Assembly: GCA_001972305.1 (NCBI GenBank)
Contig: BDDD01002921.1
Coordinates: forward strand, 1-64,000
DNA: 64,000 bases
Reading direction: 5' to 3'
Origin: Cephalotus follicularis
Taxonomy: Eukaryota; Streptophyta; Magnoliopsida; Oxalidales; Cephalotaceae
The translations under genes and the position numbers were made by a program. Under the pieces are notes generated by a model that saw only the letters and a list, made by a program, of their open reading frames with translations, was not told where the DNA came from and did not search any database. The first letter of the stretch is position 1. Each line of letters begins with the position of its first letter. This document shows, piece by piece, positions 1 to 12,741 of this stretch.

Positions 1-99
1 ATGAATTTTGTTAAAAAGTTCGATTTGGGTTCTCTCGTACATCAAAGAAATTATGTTAGGTAACAATGGGGGATGTGATAATGTGTTGTTGTTGTGCAG

Positions 100-360
100 G
101 GCATTAGCAAACTTTTCGGTGTCGCTCACCGTCGTGTCAGTACTGACCGGACTTAACACATTGTACGATTCAGGACTGACCTATGGTGGGCCCCTCACTA
201 TGATATGGGGTTGGCCAATAGTGGGTGCTCTTACCTTCACAGTTGGTTCATCAATGGCTGAGATTTGCTCTGCATATCCTACTTCTGGTGGGCTCTACTT
301 TTGGAGTGCAAAACTGTGCGGCAATGAGTGGGGCCCTTTTGCTTCTTGGTTCACAGGCTG
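100..360 (+). pseudogene. Orphan exon 2 of a BAT1-like amino acid permease
   Basis: This 261-nt exon is the same length and in the same phase as exon 2 of the complete permease at 21739-24617. It begins after a tgcag acceptor (AG at 98-99) and ends at a gtaagt donor (361). It encodes the first two membrane segments of an AA_permease_2/APC-family transporter, with the SVLTG stretch and the family signature YPTSGGLYFWSAK. It differs from the intact gene at many residues, so it is an older paralogue, not a recent copy. I found no exon 3-8 counterpart between 361 and the next permease gene, and exon 1 would lie outside the window. It is therefore probably a truncated gene or lone duplicated exon. 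The family assignment is firm; the pseudogene status is inference. Confidence 0.75.
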
Positions 361-3300
361 GTAAGTTTGTACTCTATACTACTTTATTTGTACCATGCAC
401 TTTATTGGCCTCTTTTGTTTTTGAACCATTCAATAGGATGTTATTTGTAAGTTATAACTGGCGATGGGTTTGGCTGAGCTGGCAAAGTATCTATGGTTTT
501 AGGTAGTATTAGGACGAACTCACCGTAGTAGTGAAATCATAATGACAATATTTGATATTAAGATAGCATTTTTTTATATAATTAGAAAAAGAAAATTTTA
601 ACTCATGAGCTATTTGAATTTGAAATATTTTTTCAACTAAGATTGCTGGTGATATTAGGATAAATATTAAAAGTTGTTTGTCTTATTTGTGATGTGTTCC
701 TTGAAAGATTTGTCTTCTACGTTTCAATTGCTTGTGAAGTAGACCTGATAATTTTGGAGTTAGATCTGTGAGTATTAACGGGTGTACCCAAAAAATATAG
801 GATCGGGTTTAAAATTTACAAACCTTTTAACACAGATATTTTTTGACCCGGTCCGTTACATCGGCAAGTAAAAGTACCCAATCCGTAGATCTTAAAAAAA
901 ATTGAAGTGAAAAGTGAAAAGTAAACCTAAAGTGAAAAGTAAACCTAAATCCTAAGAGTCATTAAAAAAAAAACAAACAACAAACAAGAGAATAAACCTA
1001 AATTTGCATTCTCTCAGTCAACTCATATTTTCTCACACTCAGACATCAGTGAACTGAAGAAAACAAAAGCCAAGCTCAGTAGCCCCTCCTAATGTATTTT
1101 TTTTTATTTATAAAAAATAAGTAATAACCACAGGTATCCACAGGGCCTTCATGTACAGATACAGATACTCAAAATTTCAACCCGTCAAACACGAGTACTT
1201 TTGTATTCGACCCGTGATACCTACGGGTCTATTAACCTGTATCCACGGATACGCACTGGTAACCGTTTGTAACATATAATAATAATGTGAAATGATGAAC
1301 TGATTGATTCCATGGTGGCTTATGGGTTGATTTGGGTGTAATTCTTTTAGTGGATAGGTAAAAAAATACTTCAGTTGTGCCAATTTGGATTTTTATATAT
1401 CTAGGCCTGCTTGTGGTCCTAAATCTAGGCACAATAGGTTCTGGTCCAACAGCTGTGGACCTAAAGTAGACCATTGTGCAATTTGTGCTTTATCTTTGTA
1501 ATGTACAGACTGCAAACTACAAAGATTGCGTGGCCATGACCCATGAGCCCATGACTGAACCCAAACGAGTGGCATCGTAATTGGACTGAACCTAAGCAAC
1601 TTTTACATTGAATTCTTTCTTCTTCAAATAAATTTGGGCCTGTTCTAGGCCTAACCTGCATCCCTGCCAAAGGGGCTTGATGTGCATGTCCTACTGTAAA
1701 AAGGAACACTTGATATATAACACTTTGTAACTTTTCTTATAAATGATACATTGGTCTACAGAGTTTAGTAGGTAAAATAATTATTGCAAACTAAGTATCA
1801 TTATATATAAAACTTAGTATGTAATCTCACTTATCTTATTTATACCAAATCCAGGTGGGCCACATGGAACTGTTTATACAGTTATAGGCAATCTATAGTT
1901 TGGAAACTCGCTGCTTGTGCTTTTGATTTTTATTACCTTTCTAATATTTTATTTTTAGTTATAAAAAAATCTAGAATAATTTAATTTTCTAAAAACAAAA
2001 TTTGAATCATATATTTTTTTGTGTGTTTAATTTAAATAATTGTAAAAAAACTAAAAACAAAATTCAAAGCACAAGGTGTAGTTTTCTGAAATACACAACC
2101 TAATTCTGATCCCAAGCCTAAACTAATAAGTTGTGGAAAGTGCTTCGTTCAAAAATCAAAACACAGTTTTTTTTTTTTTGCTTTGGCCATTGCAAAACTC
2201 ACATTGATTAGGCAATTAAATACAAATCAAAACTTGATCGTACCTTCTTAAATTTGATGGTAGATGAATCAGTTCCATTACGTCTAGGGATCTTCTTCAA
2301 GAGCATATGATTAGTGTGATTTAACCGTCTTAGTTTAGGAATTTAAACCATATTAAAGGTAGGTTAGGTGTTCTAATTTTTAGTTTCTTTTCCTTTTTTC
2401 TGTGATAGTTCCAGACGCAATGGGTCTTGTCTTGTTAGATATTTTGTTATAAATATCATCATACAAAATAGATAACATGTAGTTGAAATAAAGTAGATAC
2501 TTCCTTGTTATGATATTTTATTTACTAAAAAAACGTACTAGTTAATGATAATGTTATAAAATTCGGTTCGATATGATTGGATCCAATCAGATTGATTGGG
2601 TCAATCGGTCGAACAATTCGGACAATCAACACAATAATTTTAAAAATGATCTTTTTTAATAACTATAAATCAAACTGCGGTCAATCCGATGCAACCAATT
2701 GGACTGTCTGATCAATTTGGGTCAATATCTAAAAGTGGTTTTTTGAGTTTTCGGATAGGACAAAATCTAGCTCCGATTCAATCCGGTCAAGCTGACTAAT
2801 CGGTCCAAGTTTTAAAATACAGGTTAATAGATATACCCCAACCTGATAGTTAGAAACATGAGTTTAGCTTGATTTTAATCAACATTCAAACACTTCTTAC
2901 CTCCACTTATATTTTTTTTTACTAAAATTATTAATCACCATTTCCTCTCTTGGATACTTAATCGTGTTTATAAACTCACAAATTCACTACACTTTATGAT
3001 AAAGAATTTCTTTCTTAAATGATTAAGTTATAGGTTTTTCATTGGGTATGCAAAATTTATCAGTTATTTTAAAATTTTACTATTACTCCAAATAAGAAAA
3101 TGAAACAATCATGAACTAGAGTTCTCTTAATAATCATGTGACTTTGTTTCCTCTTTCTTTTATAAAATCCCCTTTAAAATTCTTATCAATAACAGCATCA
3201 AATCCTCTTCAAAATTCTTATCAATAATGGCGTCTTACGAGTCTATTGATGTTATGCACTATAGTCACCTGCGTGCACTGTTATTAGGCCCTAAATGTTT

Positions 3301-3615
3301 ATAGTTTTTTTTTTCTTCTTTTTTTTTTATGTTAGTAGTTTGTGGGTGTTCTTTAAAGATGATGTTGTGTCATGAGAGAGACAAACTTAACCTATCAGCT
3401 GTTGAGCGATTCTCTAAATCATATGTGAGCTTCAATGACTTATATGAAACTACCTAGCATCACTTTTTAACCGTAATCTATGTGATTCAATACGATCATA
3501 TCAAATAATGAAACTCTGGACAATGGTTTATCAACTACAATTTTTATTGTAATGCCTTTTGTGATTGTTTTTCAACATTTTGTTACGGTGATTGTAGTTT
3601 CGTTCATTTTTACGT
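361..3615. other. AT-rich intergenic sequence with decayed repeats
   Basis: No credible gene. Reading frames are short and lack family motifs. About 780-1270 is rich in GGGTA/GGATAC-type blocks (for example ggtatccaca near 1134 and tatccacggatacg near 1241), which resemble subterminal repeats of plant hAT elements, but no matching ends were found. About 2560-2820 is rich in ttcggtt/ccgattcaatccgg blocks with weakly inverted ends (ttataaaattcgg against ttttaaaacttgg in reverse complement), possibly a decayed non-autonomous DNA transposon. The rest is plain AT-rich sequence. Confidence 0.5.
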
Positions 3616-3802
3616 TGTTAATGTATATTTTATATTCCTATTATACTTAGTTTTCTTATTATACATAGTATTGTTATTATACATAGCATTGTTGTATAGG
3701 CTCTTTCTAAACTCTATATAAAAGAATCTCTTATATACAGTTTTATAATATAGAAATTATACAAAAAAATTATCTCCAATTTTTTTCTACATTGTTTGTA
3801 TC
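3616..3802 (+). repeat. 5' LTR of copia-1
   Basis: It starts TGTTAATGTATATT and matches the 3' LTR at 8334-8498 through the ggctctttctaaac and tatacagtttta blocks. It is slightly longer because a ttattatacatag unit is repeated at about 3655-3690. The right edge is set by the primer binding site just downstream. Confidence 0.82.
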
Positions 3803-3803
3803 T

Positions 3804-3815
3804 TGGTATCAGAGC
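3804..3815 (+). other. Primer binding site of copia-1 (initiator tRNA-Met type)
   Basis: The sequence tggtatcagagc follows the 5' LTR directly. It is the usual plant copia complement to the 3' end of initiator methionine tRNA. Confidence 0.85.
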
Positions 3816-4304
3816 ATCAACGTTGCTAATCCCGAAGGATTCTAAACCACCTTGGGTAGCATCGATCTTGTACTCGTTCTCTTTTAGCGTTTCTGACAGT
3901 CAGTTTATTTTGTATCAATCACATGTCACTTCTGTTTTTGACATTCCCTATACCATTGAACTTATCAGATCAACGATTACTGGTATGCAATTTTTTCATC
4001 GTCGTCAGAGCTCTTGTTTGTCTCCATACGCGTCATAGCATTTTTTCAGATTTGGTTTCTTGTTCCCTAGTCTCCGGTGATATTCCAGTCACTTCACTCA
4101 TACCAGTGGACTCCCCGTCCTCTTGTCTACCTCGTCGTAAAATTTCACGATGAATTGAGCTTCGTGGCCTCCACACGTGCCGCACGTGCCACCTGTTGCG
4201 TTTGGGATTCTGCAGTTGCCTTCAACCCATTTGGCCCGTAGTATCTGACCCGACCCGAGTTGTTGACCTTTAATCGAGCCTTTGACCAAAAAAAAACTTT
4301 CGTC

Positions 4305-7300
4305 ATGTCTGCTCCACTTCTCCAACATGATCCTGCCCAACCTATTACCATTACTCTGGATGGTCCAAATCATCCTCACCGGTTATCTTCTATGAGGACT
4401 TTTCTGTGTGTGCCATAATTTTCTGAAGGGTAGCAAATCATGGTACACAATCTCTGAGGAACGTACTGCTTCTGAACAAATATAAATCGACACTCCTGAA
4501 GCCTTTGTTGATTGCCTAGTGGAATGAGACAGCACCAATCATCGTATTCTGACTTGGTTTACCAACATATCTCTACCTACATTAATAGGCATTTTGGTAG
4601 ATTTGAACTTGTCAAAAATGCTTGGGATTTCTTGGCTACCAGGTATATCTCTGCTGATCTTTCTCATCAGTATCAGATCAAGGGTTAGCTTGATCGTGTC
4701 TGACAGGAACAAAGTCAGAGTATTGATGATTTTCATTCTCAAATGAGTTATCTTTGGGGTTTATTGTCTTTTTTTGAACCTAAATGGATATGTAGTAAGA
4801 TAGTTATATGTTTATTGCTTATCAAGATAGATTGCATTTGGTTCAGCTTTTGATGGCTCTCAGAGATGATTTTGAGCCTACAAGGGCTTCTCTCCTAAAT
4901 AGACAGCCTTTGCCTTCTTTGAATACTACTATTTTTTATGTTCTTTCTGAGTAGACCAGACTTCTTACTGCCAAGTCTCGATAGTCTTCTCTTATTATCG
5001 CTACTAATTCTCAACAACCTCCCATATCTCATGCACCTCAGGCATCTCAGTCTCGGTCTGTCAAACCTAGAGCTTCATCCCCTCAGATATGCACCTTTTT
5101 TAGACGAACTGGACATTTTGTTGATAAATTCTATACAAAATATACCCATCTATTGCTTGGTAAAAAGACTGCAACAGTAACTAACACAGATCCATCAGCT
5201 CATACACAATCTTCTCAGATTCACCAGCTCTCTATTGCTGATCTTCAGGCTTTGCTCAATCAGGTTCTATCTGGTACATGTTCGTTGTCTATTGCTATGT
5301 TTGCCAATTTAGGTAATTCTTGATTATGTAATTATGCTTGTTGCAATCGTATGACTTCCAATTCCACCCTTTTGACCTCTAAATTTTTCCTACCAAATGA
5401 CCCCATTATTCAGACGGTGGATGACTGTACTATACCTGTCAGTTATATTGGTACCGTTCAAACTTCCACTCTTACTATACTTGACACATATTTTGTTCCA
5501 AATTTTTCGCTTAATCTTCTTCCTGTTGGACAATTATGTGATCTCGATTATAACATTTTGTTTTCCTCTTATGGTTGTTTTCTACAGTATCCTTAAAAGG
5601 GTCAACAGGTTGAGACTGGCTATAAGGTTGGACGAATGTTTGAGCTCATCTTTTTGCACATTCCTTGTCATATCTCTGCTACAGTTCTCCGTTCACAGTC
5701 TTTACAATTGTGGCACTCTAGGTTAAAGCATGCTTCAATTTCTAGAGTTAAGACTCTTATTTCTAGTGAATTGTTAGACTCTGTTTCTGGTAATAAAATT
5801 GACATTATGTCTTGTCAACTTGGGAAACAAAGTGATTTACCGTTTTCTTTAAGTGAATCAAGTTCTTCTCAACCTTTTGATCTTGTGCATTCGAATATTT
5901 GAGGACCTGCACCTACTCTTACTCTTAGAGGTGCCCATTATTTGTTGATGATTATTCTCGTTATACTTGGCTTTATCTGTTTAAGCATAGATCTGAACTA
6001 TTAAATATTTCTCATGATTTTAAAAATATGGTTTATACTCAATTCCCTTGCAAAGTTAAAATTTTTAGACCTAACAATACTGCTGAGTATACTGATTTTG
6101 CATTCCAATCTATCTTAAAAGTTAATGATACTTTGTGCCATAAGTCCTATATGGGTACTTCTGAACAAAATGGGATGGCAATATTGTCACATTCTATACA
6201 TTGTTCGTGCACTTCTCACTTCTTCTTCTCTCCTTGAACCATTTTGGGGAGAAGCCTCTCTTATAGCAGTATATACCATCAATTGGATTCCTACACCAAC
6301 TCTTGATCAGAAATCTTCCTAAGAGTGTTTGTCTACTACTACTCCTTATTATCACCTATAAAAAATTGTTGGATGTGCATGTTTTGTTTTTTTATAGCCT
6401 CATAAATGTACCAAACTTGAACTTATGGCTCGTTTGTGCTGTTTTATGGGCTAATAGAACATAACGTCTATCGGTGTTATAATCCTGTGTCAAAACACAT
6501 TCGTATTTCCAGACATGTTACCTTTTGTGAACATAAGTTGTTTACCAGTTTATCTCCCATGTCTATCTGATCATCCTCATGAATTTTCACAGATTCTTTT
6601 GTTGGTCTTTTTCTAGATACTACTAACCTTCCAACAAGGACCTTAAGTTCGTCATTACTTCCTCTTTCGGACAGTCATGCTCATGTTCAATCCGCCTCAG
6701 ATTTCATTCCTCCCTATGTTCCATCTCTTCTTCGTCAATCCACCAGAGTAAGACAGTCTAATACTCAACTTTGTGATTTTCATTGTTATCATGCTTTAGT
6801 CACTCTTCACGAGCCTCGCAGTTTTTGTGATGCTCGTTCTAACCCTCTTTGGCAACAAGCTATGACAGAAGAGCTAAATGTTCTTCAGAAAATATATACA
6901 TGGGTCCGGTTTGACTTGCCTGAAGGTACATCAGTAGTTGATTGCAAGTGGATCTAAAATATTAAAACTAGATCTGATGATTCTGTGGAACATTACAAGG
7001 CTCGTCTTGTTGCTATGGTTTTTACTCAAAAGTATGAGATTGACTATGAGGAGACTTTTGCCCCTGTTGCTCGTCTCACTTCTATCCGTTCATTGCTTGC
7101 CATTGTAGCAGCTCGTAAATGGCAAGCTTTTCATATGGATCTGAAGAATGCTTTGCTTAATGGTGATTTGGCTGAAGAAGTATATATGCGTTCTCCTCCT
7201 AGATATGAGCATCCTCCTCATTAATTATGTTGTCTTCGGCTTGCTCTTTATGGGTTAAAATAGGCACCTGGGGCTTGGTTTTCCAAATTCAACTCCATTG

Positions 7301-8320
7301 TTGCTCAGCTCGGGTTTCACTCCACTTCACATAATTCAGTTTATTTACTCGCTCTACTTCGGTTGGTTTAACTCTTCTCCTTCTGTATGTTGATGATACG
7401 ATTACTATAGGGGGTGATCTAACTGGTATTCAAGAACTCAATACTTTTCTTTATCATCATTTTGAGATGAAGGACTTGGGTTATCTTAGCTATTTCTTGG
7501 GCCTAGAAGTTTCTTCTTACTTTACTGGGTTTCACTTATCTCAAGCTAAATATTCTTATTATGTCTTAAAACTAGTAACCGTGACAGATAGTAAAACATC
7601 TACCTCTCTCCTTGAGTAGAATGTCAAAATTCAACCTGGTGGTGGGGAATTACTCCCTAATCTCACTCTTTATCGTCAGCTAGTACTTTTGGTATATTTA
7701 ACAGTGACTCGTCCATATATTGCTTATGTCGTTCACTTGGCCAGTCAGTTCATAGATGCACCTCGGTTTACTCATTTTGTTGCAGTCCTTTGTATTTTAC
7801 GATATGTCAATGGAACTCTCTTTTATGGCTCTCATTTTTTTTAGAGTCTTCTCTTAATCTTTATGCATTTTGTGATGCTGATTGGGCTAGTGATCCTACT
7901 GATTGTCATTCGACCACGGGTTATTGCTTATTGCTTGGTTCTTCATTGATCTCTTGATGTAATAAGAAGCAAATAGTGGTTTTTCAATCTAGTTTTGAAG
8001 CTGAATATAGGGCTCTTGCAGATACTACTTCTGAGACTTTTTGGCTTCAGTAACTAGTTTATGGTATGGGAGTTCCTCAGACTATTAGTACTCTTATTGA
8101 TTGTGACAGTCAAGTGCAATCCAGATTGCTCATAACGATATGTTTCATGAGCATACAACACATTGAGTTAGATTGTCACTTTGTTTATCACCATTTGCAG
8201 CAACATACTCTTCATCTATTGTCTGTTACTTTAGTTGACTGTTGATATCTTCACAAAGACCCATCTTCCGAGCTAGTTCTCTATCTTAGTTTTCAAACTC
8301 AATTTAGGTTCTACTCCCTT
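4305..8320 (+). pseudogene. Degenerate copia gag-pol (copia-1)
   Basis: Remnants in all three forward frames. Gag starts at an ATG near 4305 and is broken within 40 codons; a later gag block reads QLLMALRDDFEPTRASLLN (about 4845-4905). The zinc knuckle at 5090-5130 keeps the first Cys and the His, but two of its cysteines are Phe. A protease-region block lies at 5351-5596, and the GAG-pre-integrase/integrase start at 5700-5900 (LWHSRLKHAS, then DLVHSNI and a stop). Reverse transcriptase covers 6985-7224 (KARLVAMVFTQ, FAPVARLTSIR, FHMDLKNALLNGDL) and 7375-7615 (LYVDDT, HFEMKDLG, YFLGLEV), followed by RNase H pieces to about 8250. Stops and frameshifts in every domain make it non-functional. 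Confidence 0.88.
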
Positions 8321-8321
8321 A

Positions 8322-8333
8322 TATTAAGGGGGG
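8322..8333 (+). other. Polypurine tract of copia-1
   Basis: A run reading attaagggggg lies immediately before the 3' LTR, the expected place for the plus-strand primer. Confidence 0.75.
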
Positions 8334-8498
8334 TGTTAATGTATATTGTATATTCCTGTTATACTTAGTTTTTTAGTATTATTGTATAGGCTCTTTCTAA
8401 ACCCCATATAAAGGAGTCTCTTGTATACAGTTTTACACATATAGAAATAATACAAACATATTATTTTCGGTTTTTCTTTTTGTATTATTTGTATCTCA
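8334..8498 (+). repeat. 3' LTR of copia-1
   Basis: It starts TGTTAATGTATATT directly after the polypurine tract and ends gtatctca (165 bp). It pairs with the 5' LTR at 3616-3802. Confidence 0.82.
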
Positions 8499-10484
8499 CG
8501 TATACAAATTGTGTGTTAGAGCGTCATAGTGTTAGTTATCATTATCGTGTATTGACCGGTCCAACTTTTTAATGAAACTTCTATCTTTCTTATTAAAAAA
8601 AATAGAGTTCAAGTAATAACTAGATTTATCACCTTATAAAGAAGTTAAAATAAAATACAAGTGTACGGGACTATGTTAGAATTTTTAAAAATATGTAAAA
8701 CATGACTAACATTCTGTCACTTAACCCACGTGTAAATTTTTTTGAAATTATTAAAGGTGATAAACACTATCTGTTGTCATATAAACTTAAATAATATCCA
8801 AATCATCTATGCGGGAACTCCTTGTACTCAATTAAAAATTTATACATGAATATTGGTGATTATGAACACTCCCTTTTTTTTATGACACAAATGTAATAAT
8901 AGATTGCTCAAATTTCAAACCCTCTTATTAGGAATCGAATCTTGATCCCAATAGACATGTAATGTATTTACTATCATGGTGTCCACTTGGGACATGAACA
9001 CTCCCTTTCATATGGTACAATTTATGTTAGTTTTTGTTTAAGTTCCTTGAATGTTTACTTTATGAAAGAATATTTTCTATATACCATTTATTATCCTCTT
9101 AATAAGTAATTTATTATCCCTTAATAAGTCCTAACAAACTTAATGTACGACAAATACTTTTATTATCCTCTTAATAAGTCATTGATTATCCTCTTAATAA
9201 GTCTTAACAAACTTCTTGTACGGCAAATAATTTATGGAAAAAACTAAATAAATGAGAATGGGTCAAGAAATTGGTATCTGTTAAAACGCATAAACTTTTA
9301 GATGTAGGACGCATCGTTGTAATATTAGGATTGTTACATATTTTGATAAATAAATGTGTAATATTTGTTTAAGAGTATTTTAGAAAATTTATTTTATTCA
9401 GTAGAAATAGGGTTTCTTAAATTTACTATAATAGGGTTCTTATAACTATTGTTCTTCAATTTTTCTGAATATTTTCTATATACCATTTATTATCCTCTTA
9501 ATAAGTCCTAACAAACATCATGTAGGACAAATACTTTATGGGAAAAACTAAATAAGAAATTGGTATCCGTTAAAACGCAAAAACTTTTTGATGTCAGACG
9601 CCTCATTGTAATACTAGGGTTGTTACATATTTTGGGAATTAAATTTGTAATATTTGTTTAAGGGTATATTAGGAAGTTTATTTTATATAGTAAAAGTAGG
9701 GTTGTTACATATTTTGGGAATTAAATTTGTAATATATTGTAAGATGTCACCAGATAAACTTACAAATTCCCAACAAAGAATATAACGACATTTATTAAAG
9801 AAATTTTTTTCAATAATCTAATAACAATACCATAAACTCAAATTTCAAAGTAATGATCAAAATTAAATCTAGAATCTAAAGTCTAAACATGACCACTAAC
9901 AACTGAAATAAAAAAAATCTGACTGCTAACTAAATATCTGACATACTGGTGGTCAACTTATCACACTTACCTCCGATGCCCCTAAAAACCTACCGCGGAG
10001 AAATAAAACACACGGCTGAGCAAATCTCAGTACGGATATAGAATAACAAAACACATAAACGAAGGATTTAAAAACGGACAATTTGCAAAAATCTCAAACA
10101 AACGTATACATATAGTTTTAAAATTTTACATAAAGCAAATAGAAGTTTTCAAACTTTTGGATTTCATATTGAGCTCCAAACGAACAGAAAAATCCCGCGT
10201 ACATACAAAGCCAAATAGGTAGTATCATACCGGTACGTAATATATATGCAAGGGACTTCCTGGGTTCCACATGCATAACGGAATGGCGTGTACGGCACAA
10301 CACAACCAATCCTCAAACAGACAAATCATAGGACCGACCCATACGCCTCAAAATAAATGTTACACTTACGTGACAATCAAATTACGGATCTAAATTCCTC
10401 TACAAATGATACAAAGGGAGAAGATGTGGACTGATCACACCGCCACAAATGGTGTCATGACTCCGTGCCATAGAACATTCCTTT
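8499..10484. other. AT-rich intergenic sequence, no gene seen
   Basis: No gene or RNA recognised. It contains the local duplication annotated at 9065-9740. The part from about 9960 to 10484 is less AT-rich and could be flanking or internal sequence of the LTR that begins at 10485, but it has no coding motif. Confidence 0.5.
9065..9740. repeat. Diverged local direct duplication, about 0.3-0.4 kb unit
   Basis: The block that starts aatattttctatataccatt near 9070 and runs to about 9420 reappears at about 9468-9690. Shared landmarks are tattatcctcttaataagtc, gaaattggtatc.gttaaaacgca, gatgt..gacgc and gttacatattttg. A third partial copy (gggttgttacatattttggg) follows at about 9699-9735. Confidence 0.65.
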
Positions 10485-10528
10485 TGTAACGCCCCAAACC
10501 CCAAGGGTGAACCCCCAAGGCTTGAAGC

Positions 10529-12688
10529 TGTAACACCCCGCGCCCGCAGGGCGGACACGTGGCATTACTCTCAATCCAATATACAATACAATGGTCGGGA
10601 CTAGCAATATAAAAATGTGAAAAACTTTAAAACTTTGCAATACACATCAGTTGCGGAAGATACAATACAAATGTCCAACCATACGATGCGATGCAATACA
10701 AATTCTTTACAATACCATTCTTTTACAATACATAACAAAACAATCCTTCAATACAGCATTACAATGCAATACATTTCCATCTTTCACTACAATCTCTCTA
10801 TTAGCTTCGCGATACCCAAGAAGTCATGCTGTCAACGGGTCTTCAGTCTTTCTGTCCACTGCTACTTGCTGCCCTACCTATGCCGCTCACAAAGGTACAA
10901 CACAGCCCCACCCCGAAGGATGGGGTTAGCCACACTGACTAAGCAAAAACCCCATGCAGCATGTATGCATGTACAATGCGTAATATCGGTGACAATCTAT
11001 ACAATATCAATGCGCGGTGTACAATATCAATGCATGACATGGCAAATGTACATGTACAATTGGCGATCAAACTACCCGTATGATAGTGGCCCATAACAGA
11101 GCATACGGATAGGTTCTATAACAATCAATCAATCAATAGTAGACATTTGATGGTAGTGTATAAAACACCCAATCAATCAATCAATCAATATCCTATAGAG
11201 CATGCGACCGGTGTCAATGCAATGTCAATAAGTTAGCAATGATCAATCCCACGGAAGGTAGTCCTTCAAAAAGGGTGAGAGATCTATCTGCGGTCCTCAG
11301 ACTGATCAAGTCTGGGACTCATAGATCCTCCAGCCTATGGCTGAGTCAATACAATCTCGATGAACGACAACCGAGGGAGCTACTGATACTGTTAGGGAGC
11401 TACGGCCCTCAAGGGAGCATCAATCGACAATCAATCGGTACCGCTCATCAGCGGGTCAATACAATACAATAAATGAAACGATCGACGGAATAGGTGGACA
11501 GAGTCAACAACCTAACCTGCCGACACGAATCATAAGGTCGCTCTATAGGATCCATACAATACAATCAATCAATCAATCGAGTCAATACAATATCGTTACA
11601 ATGTCAATAAGCAAAGTCAATGAGTGGTGGTGTCTAATAAAGAAATGGGAACGTGCGTCCATCGTACCGACTTAGACTCGCAGCAACACTTATGACTCAA
11701 GCAATCGATCAATGTATCAATAAAACGTCGAAGCAAGGTCAATAAGTGGTGGTATCTAATGGAGAAATGGGAACGTGCGTCCATTTTACCAACTTAGACT
11801 CACAACAACACTTATGACTCAAGCAATCAATCAATCAGTCAGTACAATCATTAAAACTATTTTCAAACACTTGAACAATCGATGTTCGGCATCGATGTCT
11901 TTCCAGGGGAGAGACATCTCGTCTTTGAAAGACGTCGACGTCTTTGAAAGACGTCGATGTCTTTGCTGCAGAATCAAGGATATAGCACTCAGATGAGAAA
12001 GACATCGACGTCTTTGGGCTAAGGGTCGATGTCTTTTCCGGGCAAAGTCGATTTTATGCAGAAAATAGGGCCAATCTCAAGTCAAAATCAAATTTAAAGT
12101 CATTCTTTGAAAACAAAGGTTTAAAATCAATCATTTAAGGTTAGTAAAACTTGTTATAACCTTTCAATTTCAATTTCAATCTTCCTAGATTCATTAGGTC
12201 AAGGAAAAACAATAAAAACCCTAGTTTCAATCATTCAATCACTTAATCAATCATGCAATTCAGTCAATCAATCAATAAAGCAATAGGCAATTCAGTAGAG
12301 AAGTCCTACCTATCACTGAAGCTTAAAGAGTTGAGCTTCCAATCACTAATCGGTTGCTATGTCGTTCAATCACCAATCCACTACTTGCAATCGATATCCT
12401 TGTAGAAGGAGATGCAATCCAGCGGCTAAGGAGATGGAGAGAGGCTGCCAGCAAGAGGGAGAGAGAGAGAGAGAGAATGAGAAATATGAGAGTAAGGAGA
12501 GAAAGAATTGACTTATATAGTCAATTTGATCAACTCTCTGAAACTAGGCCCAAAATCCCGACTATCCATGCATAAAACCAATACAAACTCAATAGGTATA
12601 TAAATACCTCAATTCAATGCAATACAATACGGTCCAATACGGTACGATGTATGCATGAACAGTACAAAAGGGGATTCAGGTTGTCACA
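10529..12688 (-). repeat. Gypsy 3' LTR (minus), homologous to LTR at 60718-63121
   Basis: On the plus strand it runs from TGTAACACCCCGCGCCC to GGTTGTCACA, the reverse complement of an LTR that starts TGTGACAACC and ends GGGGTGTTACA. It is collinear with 60718-63121: the cgccctgcgggcgcggg end, the caatcaatcaat/ttgattgattg tracts, the reagent-like block near 11240-11470 (counterpart 62215-62440), the palindrome array (11880-12050 against 61400-61720) and the TATA-like ctatataagtcaatt near 12519 (minus). It is about 240 bp shorter than the other copy. Long reading frames here (for example 10617-11096) are LTR sequence, not genes. Confidence 0.88.
11880..12050. repeat. Array of 18-bp palindromes inside gypsy LTR
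   Basis: A perfect palindrome AAAGACGTCGACGTCTTT lies at 11928-11945, with a near-perfect partner at 11947-11964 after one spacer base and another at 11998-12015. Related half-sites (atcgatgtcttt, gacatctcgtcttt) flank them. This is the counterpart of the array at 61404-61700. Confidence 0.85.
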
Positions 12689-12703
12689 TTCTCCCCTCCT
12701 TAA
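12689..12703 (-). other. Polypurine tract of truncated gypsy element
   Basis: On the minus strand the bases next to the LTR read taaggaggggagaa, the purine run expected just upstream of a 3' LTR. Confidence 0.75.
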
Positions 12704-12741
12704 AAGAATCTGGTCCCCAGATTCATCGGTAAATTGATTAA

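Larger units (their letters stand above)
3616..8498 (+). mobile_element. Ty1/copia LTR retrotransposon, decayed (copia-1)
   Basis: A complete but inactive copia element of about 4.9 kb. Two short LTRs flank, in order, a primer binding site, gag, protease, integrase, reverse transcriptase and RNase H remnants, and a polypurine tract. Integrase before reverse transcriptase is the copia order. The flanks tacgt (3611-3615) and cacgt, which would overlap the last two bases of the 3' LTR as drawn, could be a decayed 5-bp target duplication, but this is weak. The LTRs differ by indels as well as substitutions and the coding region has many stops, so the insertion is old. Confidence 0.88.

Noticed and set aside
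10617..11096. 159-codon open frame and its homologous frame at 62200-62805
   Set aside because: Both are in gypsy LTR copies and read opposite or unrelated senses relative to the element; caused by caatac/attgta short repeats.
11120..11600. caatcaatcaat tracts as a CRISPR-like array
   Set aside because: These are simple 4-bp microsatellite repeats in an LTR with no regular unique spacers, in a plant genome.
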